DNA of 64,000 bases from Paraferrimonas sp. SM1919. GTDB taxonomy: Bacteria; Pseudomonadota; Gammaproteobacteria; Enterobacterales; Shewanellaceae. The notes below the pieces were generated by a model. That model did not search any database. It was given only the letters and a program-made list of their open reading frames with translations, and had not been told where the DNA came from. The stretch lies in NCBI RefSeq assembly GCF_010993985.1, contig NZ_WINH01000012.1:1-64000 (forward strand), written 5' to 3'. Positions 28,504 to 38,900 of this stretch are shown here, in pieces (the stretch's first letter is position 1; each line of letters opens with the position of its first letter). Made by a program: the position numbers and the translations under genes.

Positions 28504-31332
28504 TTAATGATCGTGCATTAAGTCCTGCCAAGTTTGGGCTACTAATTCAATATTCGTTATCAAGCTTGCCGGTAACGCCTTAGATTGATTTGGTTGCAGT
28601 GATCGCCGATGACTTTCATCACGCAATTTACAGTAGCTATCGATAAGATCAATCGCTGTATTACGTTCAAGTATACCTTGTTGTGCTAACTCATCGAGCA
28701 GGCGAATATTATCAGACCAACGACATAATTGAGGATACTGATTAGCGTGTTTTAAAACCAAATACTGCACCATAAATTCGATATCAGTGATGCCGCCTGG
28801 GCTTTGTTTAAGGTCGAACTCGCCCGCTTTGGCGTCAATTAAATGCTCACGCATTTTGGATCTCATCGCAACCACTTCAGTAAGCAGTTGCTGAGGCTCT
28901 CTTGGTATGGATAGTATTTGTTGCTTAATTTTATCAAAATCTTGTTGCAGGGAATTATTAGTTCCTATTAAACGAGTTCGCACCAGTGCTTGATGTTCCC
29001 ACGTCCAAGCCTCGTTAAGTTGATACTCGGCAAATCGATTAATATTAGATACCAGCAAGCCCCCAGAACCAGAAGGCCTAAGTCGCATATCGACTTCATA
29101 CAAAATGCCAGACGGCGTTCGAGTCGAAAATAGGTGCAAGATCCTTTGTGCCAGTTTCAGATAAAATTCATGAACGGAGATCGGCTTGCGTCCTCCTTGG
29201 GTATCACCTTTGCCGTCAAAATGTAAAAAAACCAGATCCAGATCTGAGCCATAACCTAGCTCAATACCCCCCAGTTTACCGTAACCAATCACGGCAAAAC
29301 CTTTGTCTTCTGGTGCCAGTCCAGCCGGTATTCCAAAGCGTTCGGTTATTTGCTTCCAAGCCAATTCTACCACCTGACTAACTATCGCTTCAGCTAAATA
29401 AGTCAAATGATCACTGACCTGCATTAACGGTAACACTCCGGTGATATCCGCGGCGGCAATCTTGAGTTGCTGAGAAAGCTTAAACTGGCGTAAGGCTTCC
29501 ATTTGCTGTTCCAAATCTTCCTCTGGGATCCGCAATAGATATTGCTGTAATTCCAGCTGGTAATCCTCTAATGCTGTCGTTTGGTAGAGTAAGGAAGGAT
29601 CAATCAGATCATCCAGCAGCAATGGGAATTTAGCGATTAGCTCAGCAATATAAGGGCTTGCTTGGCATAATTTTAACAATTGCTGTCTGGCCCCAGCGTT
29701 TTCCAATAATAACTCTAAATAAGCAGTCCGAGTAAGAATTCGGTCAAGTACATGGGTTATACTATCAAACACTGCGGTAGGATCGGGCTGGGTGCTAAAA
29801 TCCACCAGCAAGGCAGGCATCAGTTTATCTAAGGTTTCCCTGCCACGACTTCCCATCGAGCGCTTACTTAGCTGCACTCGCCATTGCTTCAGTTTTTGCC
29901 AAAACTCTTGCCCGACAAGATCATGCTCTTGAAGTATCTGCAACGCCGCTTCATCAGAATGAGATTGCCACAGCTCCTGACTCCATTCTAATTGTTCATC
30001 TTCACTATCACTGTCACCAATGGCAAAAACAAATTGCTGATGCACTATGGTCATCGCCTGAGTGACTATGGCTAACAATTGCTCTGAGGTTCGACAACCA
30101 AAAGCACAATTGAGTCTTTGCCAGTTTAACTCATCCTCCAGATTAGGCAGCGTCTGGGTTTGTTTGTCATCGATCCCTTGGAGCAAGTTTTCTAGACGGC
30201 GCAACAACAAATAGCTATCCAATAGCTGCGCCATGTCTGTTTCAGGATACATGCCATGACTTATTAACTGCTTCATAGCAGCAAATAATGACTGTCTCCT
30301 AAGTTTAGGCTCGCGACCACCGCGAATTAATTGCAATGACTGTACAATAAATTCGACTTCTCGAATACCGCCAGAACCCAACTTAATATTATGCTTGAGG
30401 TTGCGCCTTCTCAATTCTTGGGCAATCGACGCTTTCATTTTACGCAGCGACTCAATTGCTGAAAAATCAATGTACCGTCTATACACAAAGGGACGAAGCA
30501 ATTGTTCAACTTGCTTGCCACCTTCACAAATGGCACCAAGTGCCCTTGCTTTAACCATGGCATAACGTTCCCAATCGCGACCATGATTTTGGTAATAGTC
30601 CTCTAAAGCGGTAAAACTGATCACCAATGGCCCTGAATCCCCAAAAGGCCTCAGCCGCATATCCACTCGGTAGCAAAAGCCATCCACCGTAACTTGATGC
30701 AATAGATTAATCAGCTTCTGTCCTAACCTTATAAAATATTGCTGATGCTCTAGCGAGCGACGACCATTTTTGGTATTGCCGTGCTCTGCGAAGGTAAAAA
30801 TCAGATCAATATCAGAAGATAGGTTGAGTTCACCACCGCCAAGTTTCCCCATACCTAAGATGATTAGTGGCATTGGTTGACCGCTGGCATCATACGCTCT
30901 GCCATTAGCAGGCAACATAAAGTCCGTTAACCAGTCCCTAGCAGCAATAATAATGGCTTCAGCCAAACGATTAATAAGCAACAGAATTTGTGATTGTGTC
31001 TGGAGCTTAAAAAAATCCAACCAAATAATTGTTATAAGCTGCCGATGTCTAAAAACTCTCAGCAACTTCATTGTTTCAGCTTCGCTACTACTGCCACTTA
31101 ATTGACGATTCAACTCATTAACGTAACTCTCATAATTGGCACTAAAATCATCATTTAAGCAAAGCAACTCATTAACAAAATCGACATTCGATTGAATGAA
31201 TTTGGCGGCAAAAGGACTAAATCCCATAAAGCGTTGTAACTGTTCAACCTGTGTCGCTGTCAAATCGAATGGGGATAATGACAGTTTATTAATTGCTTTT
31301 AGCCCATCCTCAAGCAGCAAATCATATGACAT
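28504..31332 (-). CDS. glnE: Glutamine synthetase adenylyltransferase/deadenylylase
   Basis: A 942-residue bifunctional enzyme that adds AMP to and removes it from glutamine synthetase in response to PII. Two nucleotidyltransferase domains are visible, each with its acidic motif: GGGELNLSSDIDLIFTF in the N-terminal (deadenylylating) half and GIELGYGSDLDLVF in the C-terminal (adenylylating) half; LGSGGIREVEFIVQ and QSPGGITDIEFMVQY are the matching motifs following each. Length is that of the family. It lies 19 bases after the CYTH/CHAD gene, the same order as ygiF-glnE in E. coli, so the two form an operon. Confidence 0.97.
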   Translation of the reverse strand: MSYDLLLEDGLKAINKLSLSPFDLTATQVEQLQRFMGFSPFAAKFIQSNVDFVNELLCLNDDFSANYESYVNELNRQLSGSSSEAETMKLLRVFRHRQLITIIWLDFFKLQTQSQILLLINRLAEAIIIAARDWLTDFMLPANGRAYDASGQPMPLIILGMGKLGGGELNLSSDIDLIFTFAEHGNTKNGRRSLEHQQYFIRLGQKLINLLHQVTVDGFCYRVDMRLRPFGDSGPLVISFTALEDYYQNHGRDWERYAMVKARALGAICEGGKQVEQLLRPFVYRRYIDFSAIESLRKMKASIAQELRRRNLKHNIKLGSGGIREVEFIVQSLQLIRGGREPKLRRQSLFAAMKQLISHGMYPETDMAQLLDSYLLLRRLENLLQGIDDKQTQTLPNLEDELNWQRLNCAFGCRTSEQLLAIVTQAMTIVHQQFVFAIGDSDSEDEQLEWSQELWQSHSDEAALQILQEHDLVGQEFWQKLKQWRVQLSKRSMGSRGRETLDKLMPALLVDFSTQPDPTAVFDSITHVLDRILTRTAYLELLLENAGARQQLLKLCQASPYIAELIAKFPLLLDDLIDPSLLYQTTALEDYQLELQQYLLRIPEEDLEQQMEALRQFKLSQQLKIAAADITGVLPLMQVSDHLTYLAEAIVSQVVELAWKQITERFGIPAGLAPEDKGFAVIGYGKLGGIELGYGSDLDLVFLHFDGKGDTQGGRKPISVHEFYLKLAQRILHLFSTRTPSGILYEVDMRLRPSGSGGLLVSNINRFAEYQLNEAWTWEHQALVRTRLIGTNNSLQQDFDKIKQQILSIPREPQQLLTEVVAMRSKMREHLIDAKAGEFDLKQSPGGITDIEFMVQYLVLKHANQYPQLCRWSDNIRLLDELAQQGILERNTAIDLIDSYCKLRDESHRRSLQPNQSKALPASLITNIELVAQTWQDLMHDH

Positions 31333-31351
31333 ACTTGACCCTATATATTAA

Positions 31352-32773
31352 TTATTGCCAATAAGGCTGTACGGTTAAGGCTGCTTGCCGACTTAAATCC
31401 AAAGCAAATAACAGCGACTCTTGGGACTTTAGCGCCTGTTCTGGAGGGGTTTCTCCTAATTCAGAGCAAAGTTGTTTAAGTAACTCGATAGCCTCAAGCT
31501 CTATTAAACCTAAAGCTAAATCTAGCCATGGGATTCTAAATTGGTGGGCCCTTTCTGGATGATAAAGATCAGCAAACAGTGCTCCAGTTACTAACCCTAA
31601 ATTTAATTGTGGTTTAGCGGCTAGGTATTGCTTTGGAGTATAATGCGAACTGTGTGCAAGTGACTCAACAAACTTGAGCCAAGACTGCTTTTGGAGGGTA
31701 TCAGATAACTCTCTAATAGAATTAGCACTTGGACGCTGCAAAAGTAATTGAGAATGCGCTAATATAGCCAATTGGATTCGACCATAAGACACATCTTCAA
31801 TCAGGTCTTCAATATTGAACATCTCTGCCTTAATATTATTTATTCGCCCTAAGAGCCCATCACTAAGTTCTATATTCTGCTCTAGCCACTGACAAATTCG
31901 ATAGTTATCAATCCAATCAAGCTTTTTATACAAACCTTGGATGGTGTGCTGCATAGCATCATCCATGTGACAGAAATCAGCCAAACACACAATCGCAAGT
32001 AAGTTATCTTTAAAACTTTGCCACAGCTCCAAGGTTGGCTGCTTTAGCAACAAAGTCTCCAGTTTTTGCCAATTATCTAATACATTAATGAGTAATGACG
32101 CTAACCCATGATGTTCGTCGCTATTGGTCACTAGGTTGCAGAATTTGAGCTCAAAGGTTTGCAGTTTTTTGGTGGCACCAAGCATATAGCCACGCTTAGC
32201 TTTTGAGTCTTGACCTAGCCGAACAGGTATCACTGCAGCCAATTCATTCGCCAAAGCTAACATTTGCTGCAGATCTCCCTCGATTAATTCAAGCTCAATT
32301 TCACAAATGGCTTCTTCTAGGCCAGCGGCTTTTATCAAACCACTATCTAGTGCAATTTCTATTTGGTTATCATCTAAGTACCAACGTAGACGCTCAAAGT
32401 CAGTATCAAATACACTGACTAAGCGCTGATTTATTGAGTCAATATCCCAGTTCTGTGGCCAAATTTCCTTTGGAAAAAGACGCAAGTCGGGTGTGGCACT
32501 CTTAAGGGGAATGTTAAATTCTGGTCGAGAATGAATTCCTGCTGTGACTTTGCCCGCAGTTTTTATGGTTTGTTCAATTTTTTTTTGCTGCTGGCGAACC
32601 CTAAATCCCATCTTATTTTTGGTCAAAACTTGCTCAGGGGTATCGTAATAAGCATTACTTAGATAAATTTTAGGGGCACACTTCAGCTTATTATGGTTAT
32701 TTAAAAACCTTATCGCCTCTTCAACGTTCTTATTAAAAATCAGAAGCTTAAGCTCTATCTCTGGTTGACTCAT
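31352..32773 (-). CDS. ygiF: Inorganic triphosphatase (CYTH and CHAD domains)
   Basis: A 473-residue protein. Residues 1-205 are a CYTH domain with the opening ExExK motif (EIELKLLI), basic residues KNKMGFRVRQQ, and acid residues CEIELELIEG; residues 220-470 are helical and arginine/histidine-poor but arranged like a CHAD domain. E. coli YgiF hydrolyses inorganic triphosphate in the cytoplasm. The gene is upstream of glnE with 19 bases between them, and its start is 240 bases from the divergent phosphate transport operon; a Pho box lies between. Confidence 0.9.
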   Translation of the reverse strand: MSQPEIELKLLIFNKNVEEAIRFLNNHNKLKCAPKIYLSNAYYDTPEQVLTKNKMGFRVRQQQKKIEQTIKTAGKVTAGIHSRPEFNIPLKSATPDLRLFPKEIWPQNWDIDSINQRLVSVFDTDFERLRWYLDDNQIEIALDSGLIKAAGLEEAICEIELELIEGDLQQMLALANELAAVIPVRLGQDSKAKRGYMLGATKKLQTFELKFCNLVTNSDEHHGLASLLINVLDNWQKLETLLLKQPTLELWQSFKDNLLAIVCLADFCHMDDAMQHTIQGLYKKLDWIDNYRICQWLEQNIELSDGLLGRINNIKAEMFNIEDLIEDVSYGRIQLAILAHSQLLLQRPSANSIRELSDTLQKQSWLKFVESLAHSSHYTPKQYLAAKPQLNLGLVTGALFADLYHPERAHQFRIPWLDLALGLIELEAIELLKQLCSELGETPPEQALKSQESLLFALDLSRQAALTVQPYWQ

Positions 32774-32832
32774 AAAAAATTCTTTATCAGCTTGTGGTTA
32801 AATTTTATTGAAATTGTCATCTAAGTTTCACA

Positions 32833-32850
32833 CTGTAATCTAACTGTAAT
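32833..32850 (+). promoter_or_regulatory. Pho box (PhoB-binding site) candidate
   Basis: CTGTAAT (32833-32839) is repeated exactly at 32844-32850, an 11-base period as in PhoB sites (CTGTCATA-repeats). It stands between ygiF and the phosphate transport operon at 33014, 164 bases before the latter. Two bases differ from the E. coli consensus, one in each half (C to A). Confidence 0.55.
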
Positions 32851-33013
32851 ATTAGCGTCATAAACTTAGCGTCACTTTTAAAGGACTAATTTTACTCAAA
32901 ACGTCTAAAATGAATATGTTTTGACCATAATTAAGTTTTTATATTGCTGCATCTTAGGGTAAGATGCGCGCAAATTCACACCTATGTGATAACAACAAAG
33001 TTAGGTACAGGCT

Positions 33014-33694
33014 ATGCCAGTAAACTCTATTTTCGGCGTATTTGCAAAATCGCCAATCAAGCCTCTTGAGCTACATATCGATAAAGTTCATGAGTGCAGC
33101 AACTTATTGCAGCCATTCTTCAAAGCAGTATTCGCTCAAGATTGGACCAAAGCTACTGAATTACAAAAGCAAGTTAGCCTACTTGAAAAAGAAGCTGACC
33201 AACTTAAACACGAAATCCGCATGTCTCTTCCTGGTGGCTTGTTTATGCCAGTAGAGCGTACGGACATGTTAGAGCTACTTTCTCAACAAGACAAGATTGC
33301 AAATCGCGCTAAGGATATCGCGGGTCGAGTTATTGGCCGTAAAATGCAATTTCCAGAGTCTATGCATGATGCTCTAATTACATATCTAAGCCGCTGTATT
33401 GATGCTGTTGCTCAAGCAAACGAAGCGATTAATGAACTCGATGAACTCCTAGAAACAGGCTTCCAAGGACGCGAAGTAAAGCTTGTTGTAAAGATGATCG
33501 AAAACTTAGATAAGATTGAAGATGACACCGATAGCATGCAAATTGAGCTGCGTCGAACTTTATTCGAGATGGAAAAAGATCTGAACCCTGTAGATGTAAT
33601 GTTCTTCTACAAAATAATCGAGTGGATTGGCGAATTAGCTGATCTTGCAGAGCGCGTTGGTGCTCGTCTTGAGCTAATGTTAGCTCGTTCTTAA
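33014..33694 (+). CDS. PhoU-like DUF47 protein (Pit accessory)
   Basis: A 226-residue helical protein of the TIGR00153/DUF47 family, related to PhoU. Acidic repeats typical of the metal-binding three-helix bundles are seen (EKEADQLKHEIRMSLPGGLF near residue 55 and DKIEDDTDSMQIELRRTLFE near residue 170). Such proteins are commonly encoded just before Pit transporters and are thought to modulate their activity; this gene ends 19 bases before pit. A possible Pho box lies upstream, which suggests control by phosphate. Confidence 0.92.
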   Translation: MPVNSIFGVFAKSPIKPLELHIDKVHECSNLLQPFFKAVFAQDWTKATELQKQVSLLEKEADQLKHEIRMSLPGGLFMPVERTDMLELLSQQDKIANRAKDIAGRVIGRKMQFPESMHDALITYLSRCIDAVAQANEAINELDELLETGFQGREVKLVVKMIENLDKIEDDTDSMQIELRRTLFEMEKDLNPVDVMFFYKIIEWIGELADLAERVGARLELMLARS

Positions 33695-33713
33695 TTGCTG
33701 ATTAGGTTTTATC

Positions 33714-34985
33714 ATGTTTGAGACTATTATTACTTACGGTCCTTGGTTAGTTGGCCTTGCTGCAATCGTCGGTTTCTTAATGGCTTGGGGTATTGGCGCT
33801 AACGATGTTGCCAATGCTATGGGTACATCAGTCGGCTCTGGTGCGTTAACTATTAAACAAGCAATTCTAATTGCTATGGTATTTGAATTTGCTGGTGCAT
33901 ACCTAGCCGGTGGTGAGGTAACCTCAACCATTCGTAAAGGTATCATTGATTCTGGTGCTTTTACCGATATACCTGAATTACTGGTGTTCGGTATGATTTC
34001 AGCGCTACTTGCTGCTGGTATTTGGCTGGTTGTTGCCTCAGCCCTAGGATGGCCAGTATCGACTACACACTCCATTATTGGTGCAATTGTTGGTTTTGCG
34101 GCAGTTGGTGTGGGTATGGAAACGGTTGCTTGGGGCAAAGTCGGCGGCATTGTTGGCTCTTGGATTATCACCCCTGCCATCTCTGGCTTTATCGCATTCT
34201 TGATTTTCCAAAGTGCACAGAAGCTTATTTTTGATACCGCCAACCCTTTCCAAGCCGCTAAGCGTTACGTTCCTGCTTACATGGCCCTAGCCGGCTTTAT
34301 TATGTCACTAGTGACCATTAAGAAAGGTCTTAAGCACTTAGGTCTAGACTTCTCAAGTACTGAAGCTTATTTACTGTCTATTGCCGTGGCGGTTATCGTA
34401 GCTCTTGTAGGTATGTACTTCATTTCCAAAGTTAAAATCGATGAGCAAGCAACTAAAGACGATCACTTTGTAAACGTCGAGAAAATCTTTGCGGTACTCA
34501 TGGTTATTACCGCATGTTGTATGGCATTTGCCCATGGTTCAAATGACGTTGCAAACGCGATTGGCCCTCTAGCTGCGGTAGTCTCTATTGTTGAAAACGA
34601 TGGTGAAATTGCTTCGAAAGCCGCCCTAGCATGGTGGATTCTTCCTCTAGGTGGTATTGGTATCGTAATGGGTCTAGCTATCTTTGGCTCTCGCGTTATC
34701 CAAACTATTGGTAAGAACATTACTCACCTAACCCCAAGCCGTGGTTTTGCCGCTGAATTAGCTGCTGCGTCAACGGTAGTGATTGCTTCTGGTACTGGTC
34801 TGCCTATCTCGACTACGCAAACCCTAGTGGGTGCGGTACTAGGTGTGGGTCTAGCTCGCGGTATTGCAGCGCTTAACCTTGGTGTAGTTCGTAATATTGT
34901 GGTTTCTTGGGTAGTTACTCTACCTGCAGGTGCGGCACTGTCCATCGTATTCTTCTATATTATGCGCGCTATATTTAATGCTTAA
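33714..34985 (+). CDS. pitA: Low-affinity inorganic phosphate transporter
   Basis: A 423-residue inner membrane protein of the PiT family. The two family signatures are present: GANDVANAMGTSVGSGALT near residue 27 and GSNDVANAIGPLAAV near residue 273, each with a repeat partner GWPVSTTHSIIGAIVG and GLPISTTQTLVGAVLG. About ten hydrophobic segments are seen. It moves neutral metal-phosphate with protons. Second gene of the DUF47-pit operon, followed by a strong terminator. Confidence 0.95.
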   Translation: MFETIITYGPWLVGLAAIVGFLMAWGIGANDVANAMGTSVGSGALTIKQAILIAMVFEFAGAYLAGGEVTSTIRKGIIDSGAFTDIPELLVFGMISALLAAGIWLVVASALGWPVSTTHSIIGAIVGFAAVGVGMETVAWGKVGGIVGSWIITPAISGFIAFLIFQSAQKLIFDTANPFQAAKRYVPAYMALAGFIMSLVTIKKGLKHLGLDFSSTEAYLLSIAVAVIVALVGMYFISKVKIDEQATKDDHFVNVEKIFAVLMVITACCMAFAHGSNDVANAIGPLAAVVSIVENDGEIASKAALAWWILPLGGIGIVMGLAIFGSRVIQTIGKNITHLTPSRGFAAELAAASTVVIASGTGLPISTTQTLVGAVLGVGLARGIAALNLGVVRNIVVSWVVTLPAGAALSIVFFYIMRAIFNA

Positions 34986-35016
34986 TCCTAGCTGACCCGC
35001 ATTAAAATATAACCCT

Positions 35017-35050
35017 AAGAGGCTAAACCAAAAGGTTTAGCCTCTTGCTT
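35017..35050 (+). terminator. Terminator of the pit operon
   Basis: AAGAGGCTAAACC (35017-35029), loop AAAA, GGTTTAGCCTCTT (35034-35046), followed by GCTTTT: a 13-base-pair perfect stem. Confidence 0.9.
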
Positions 35051-35103
35051 TTGTGCCGCTTATTAAATAGCATTAAGTTATCAAATGTTATCGAGTTAAG
35101 ATT

Positions 35104-35724
35104 GTGAAACGTTTTCTATTTGTCGCCCTTTTTACTTTATCAAGCCTAATCCTTACCCCTGCTTCAGCCAATGCTAATGGTTATATCAGTGATGATATTT
35201 ATATCTTTATGCATGCTGGCCCAGGAAAAAATTATCGCATTGTTGGCAGCATTGAAGCTGGTATGCAGGTTTCTGTAACCGGAAATCAAGGTAATAACTT
35301 TATGGAAGTTACCGATTCCAAAGGTCGCAAAGGTTGGATTGAAAGCCAATGGTATAGTAAAAACAAAAGCTTCCGCCAGCAAGTTGCCTCATTCGCTAAA
35401 GAAAATAAGCTACTCACTGAGAAACTGCAGCGCCAACAACAAACTGCGTCGACTTCTACTAGTAAATTAAATGAAGAAATTGATAATCTGTCTTCGCAAC
35501 TGGCAGAACTAAGGGCTTCTTTTAACAGTCAATCAAAAGAAGTTGAGACCTTAACGACCCAACGAGACAGTGCAGTTGAAAATCTACAACAATATCAAGC
35601 TGAACATAAGTTTAGACTGACTTTAGAGGGTGCAATGATTGCCGGTGTAGGTATTTTAGTTGGTATTATTTTAGTTTATTTACCTCGACCAAGAAAAAGC
35701 CGTCACGGCAACCCTATCATGTAA
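35104..35724 (+). CDS. Exported SH3-domain protein with C-terminal membrane anchor (TIGR04211)
   Basis: A 206-residue protein starting with GTG. It has a signal peptide (residues 1-25), a bacterial SH3 domain (about 26-85, with HAGPGKNYRIVGSIEAGMQV and GWIESQW), a coiled coil (about 90-165), and one membrane segment near residue 175 (GAMIAGVGILVGIILVYL) followed by a positive tail (PRPRKSRHG). This is the layout of the TIGR04211 'SH3 and anchor domain' proteins (YgiM-like). It faces the periplasm; a role at the cell wall is likely but not defined. Bidirectional terminator follows. Confidence 0.9.
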   Translation: MKRFLFVALFTLSSLILTPASANANGYISDDIYIFMHAGPGKNYRIVGSIEAGMQVSVTGNQGNNFMEVTDSKGRKGWIESQWYSKNKSFRQQVASFAKENKLLTEKLQRQQQTASTSTSKLNEEIDNLSSQLAELRASFNSQSKEVETLTTQRDSAVENLQQYQAEHKFRLTLEGAMIAGVGILVGIILVYLPRPRKSRHGNPIM

Positions 35725-35738
35725 CACATTTTTGTTGT

Positions 35739-35770
35739 AAAAAAAGCGTACCTAGGTACGCTTTTTTTTT
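35739..35770. terminator. Terminator between the SH3 gene and putA
   Basis: AGCGTACC/GGTACGCT is a perfect palindrome centred at 35752, with an A-run before it and nine Ts after it. Confidence 0.9.
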
Positions 35771-35948
35771 GCATCTTTTTCCTTTGTTGGTGCAGTTACC
35801 TTACCTCAACACTACCATCTATTAACATTCACTCCGGTAAGCAAATAAAAACCTGTTCAAGATCACACTTGTGTGGTTATAATCCCGCCATTGAATATTG
35901 TATACAATTTTAAGAAGTGCATCAGCACTCACCTAGAGGAGCGCCTCA

Positions 35949-38900
35949 ATGTTTACAGTCAACCAACTGGTGAATCAAAAACCAGGAGAAATAACCTTAG
36001 CGACACTAATGAGCACCATTAGTGATTACTATGATATTGATGAAAGCAACTGCATTGAGCAATTACAGCATCAATTAGACGCTGACCAATCTGCTATCGA
36101 TCAAGTTACTGAAGAGGCTCATCTTCTTATTGCTAAAGTACGCGGCTATGAAAAAAAAGGCATCATGGTTGGTGTTGATGCGTTCTTACAAGAGTACTCA
36201 TTAGATACCCAAGAAGGCATCATCCTGATGTGTCTTGCGGAAGCTTTACTGCGTATTCCTGATGCTGCTACAGCTGATGCGCTTATCCAAGATAAGCTAT
36301 CAGGCGCCAATTGGGATAAGCACTTAAAAAGCAGTGATTCTCTACTGGTAAACGCTTCGACTTGGGGCCTAATGCTAACGGGTAAAATTATTAACCTTGA
36401 TAATGGTACCGAAGACAAGCCAAGTTCGCTGCTAGCAAAACTGGTTAACCGTGCAGGTGAGCCGGTGATCCGTAACGCGATGTACGCCGCCATGAAAATT
36501 ATGGGTAAGCAGTTTGTTCTCGGTCGCACTATCAAAGAAGCGATGAAAAACTCCCAGGACAATCGTAAAACGGGTTACACCCATTCTTACGACATGCTAG
36601 GTGAAGCGGCGCTTTCTGCCGATGACGCCACTAAGTACTTCAATGACTATCTGCGTGCTATTGAAACCCTAGGTCAAGGTAACTACGACCTAAACGAAGC
36701 GCCGCGTCCAACGATTTCGATTAAGCTTTCAGCACTGCACCCACGTTATGAAGTGGCCAATAAAGACCGTGTTCTTAACGAACTCTATCAAAGCGTGATC
36801 AGCCTAATTAATGCTGCCCGCCGTAACGATATTGGCATTCAAATTGATGCCGAAGAAGCCGACCGTTTAGAGCTTTCTCTAGAGTTATTTGAAAAGTTAT
36901 ACCGCAGCGAAGAAACCAAAGGCTGGAATTTACTCGGTCTAGTCGTCCAAGCATACTCTAAGCGCTGTCTACCTGTGCTGGCTTGGGTAAACACCCTAGC
37001 GGCAGAAGTGGGCGATGAAATTCCATTACGTCTAGTAAAAGGCGCATATTGGGATAGTGAAATTAAGTGGAGCCAAGAACAAGGCCTAGCAAGCTATCCG
37101 GTATTTACCCGTAAGGCTTCAACTGACGTGTCTTACCTTGCTTGTGCTAAGTTCCTATTATCCGACGCCACTAAGGGTAACATTTACCCGCAATTTGCGA
37201 CCCATAACGCCCATACCGTGGCAGCAGTCCGTTCATTGGCGGCTGGTCGTTTATTTGAATTCCAACGCCTACATGGCATGGGTCAAGAGCTGTACGATAC
37301 CCTATTAAACCAAGATCCTCGTCAGCGTGTCCGTATTTACGCACCAGTAGGAGCACACAAGGAGCTGCTGCCTTACTTGGTTCGTCGTTTATTAGAAAAC
37401 GGTGCTAACACGTCATTTGTTTACAAACTGGTTGATGCTAATACGCCAATTGAATCATTAACGGCGCACCCATTAGATCAGTTAGCGACCGCACCAACAT
37501 TACATAACAATAAGATTCCATTAGCCAAGGACATTTTCGGCGAGCAAAGAATTAATTCAGCAGGTATTAATATGAATATTCAATCTCAAGCCCAACCATT
37601 TTTTGACTCTGTAGACGCATTTACTGACAAGCAGTGGCAAGGCCACTCTATCATTAACGGTCAATCTGTTGCAGGTTCACAAGAGATTGAAGTGACGAGC
37701 CCATTTGATTGTCGCAAAGTGGTGGGTAAGGTTTCTTTTGCCGATAAAGCGCAGGTAACCAATGCCATTACTACCGCCCATGATGCCTTTTCAGCATGGT
37801 GCCGTAGCGATGTCAACGACCGTGCCCAAATGCTGCAAAAGCTGGCGGATCTGCTTGAAGAAAACCGTGCGGAGCTTATCAGCCTATTAACCCAAGAAGC
37901 GGGTAAATCACTGCAAGACGGCATCGATGAAATCCGTGAAGCGGTAGATTTCTGTCGTTACTACGCCGTACAAGCTAAGAAAATGATGGCCAAACCTGAG
38001 CTGCTGACTGGACCAACAGGCGAGCTCAACGAGCTACACCTGCAAGGTCGTGGTGTCTTTGTTTGTATTAGCCCATGGAACTTCCCATTAGCGATTTTCC
38101 TAGGTCAAATTTCGGCGGCGCTTGTTGCAGGCAATACCGTTGTCGCTAAACCTGCCGAGCAAACCTCACTTGTCGCGGTTCGCACGATAGAGTTGGCATT
38201 TGAAGCAGGTATCCCTGCCAATGTGCTACAACTGGTACTCGGTACAGGTAAAGAAATTGGCCACACCCTAACCGCCGATGAGCGTATTGCCGGTATCTGT
38301 TTCACCGGTTCTACTGCAACCGCCAAAGCTATCAACCTAACCATTGCCCAACGTGAAGGTGCGATTATCCCATTAATTGCTGAAACCGGTGGCCAAAACG
38401 CCATGGTGGTTGATTCAACCTCACTACCAGAGCAAGTGGTTAACGACGTAGTTAAATCAAGCTTCACCTCAGCTGGCCAACGTTGTTCAGCACTACGTGT
38501 GTTATACCTGCAAGATGACATCGCAGACCGTGTGATTGAGCTATTAAAAGGCGCGATGCAGGAGCTTACTATTGGCGACCCTGCCTCATACAAAACCGAT
38601 GTTGGCCCAGTAATTGACCAAAATGCTAAACAAAACCTAGAATTGCACCAGCAATTCCTAGCTAGTAGCGCTAAAGTTCTGCACAAGATGGAGTTACCAG
38701 AGCACTGCCAGCACGGTAGCTTTGTAGTGCCAATGGCTGCACAAATTAATAGTATTTCTGAGCTTAGCAAAGAACACTTCGGCCCAATTCTGCATATTAT
38801 TCGTTACCAAGCGGGTGAGCTTGATCAGGTGATCAGCGACATTAACTCGACCGGTTACGGCCTCACCTTAGGTATTCACTCTCGTAATGAAGGTCATGCC

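Noticed and set aside
33734..34945. Long open frames on the minus strand across the pit gene
   Set aside because: They are the antisense of a highly conserved transporter gene, and their proteins are low-complexity.
38105..38770. Open frame of 221 codons opposite putA
   Set aside because: Antisense of the conserved aldehyde dehydrogenase part; codon pattern follows the putA frame.
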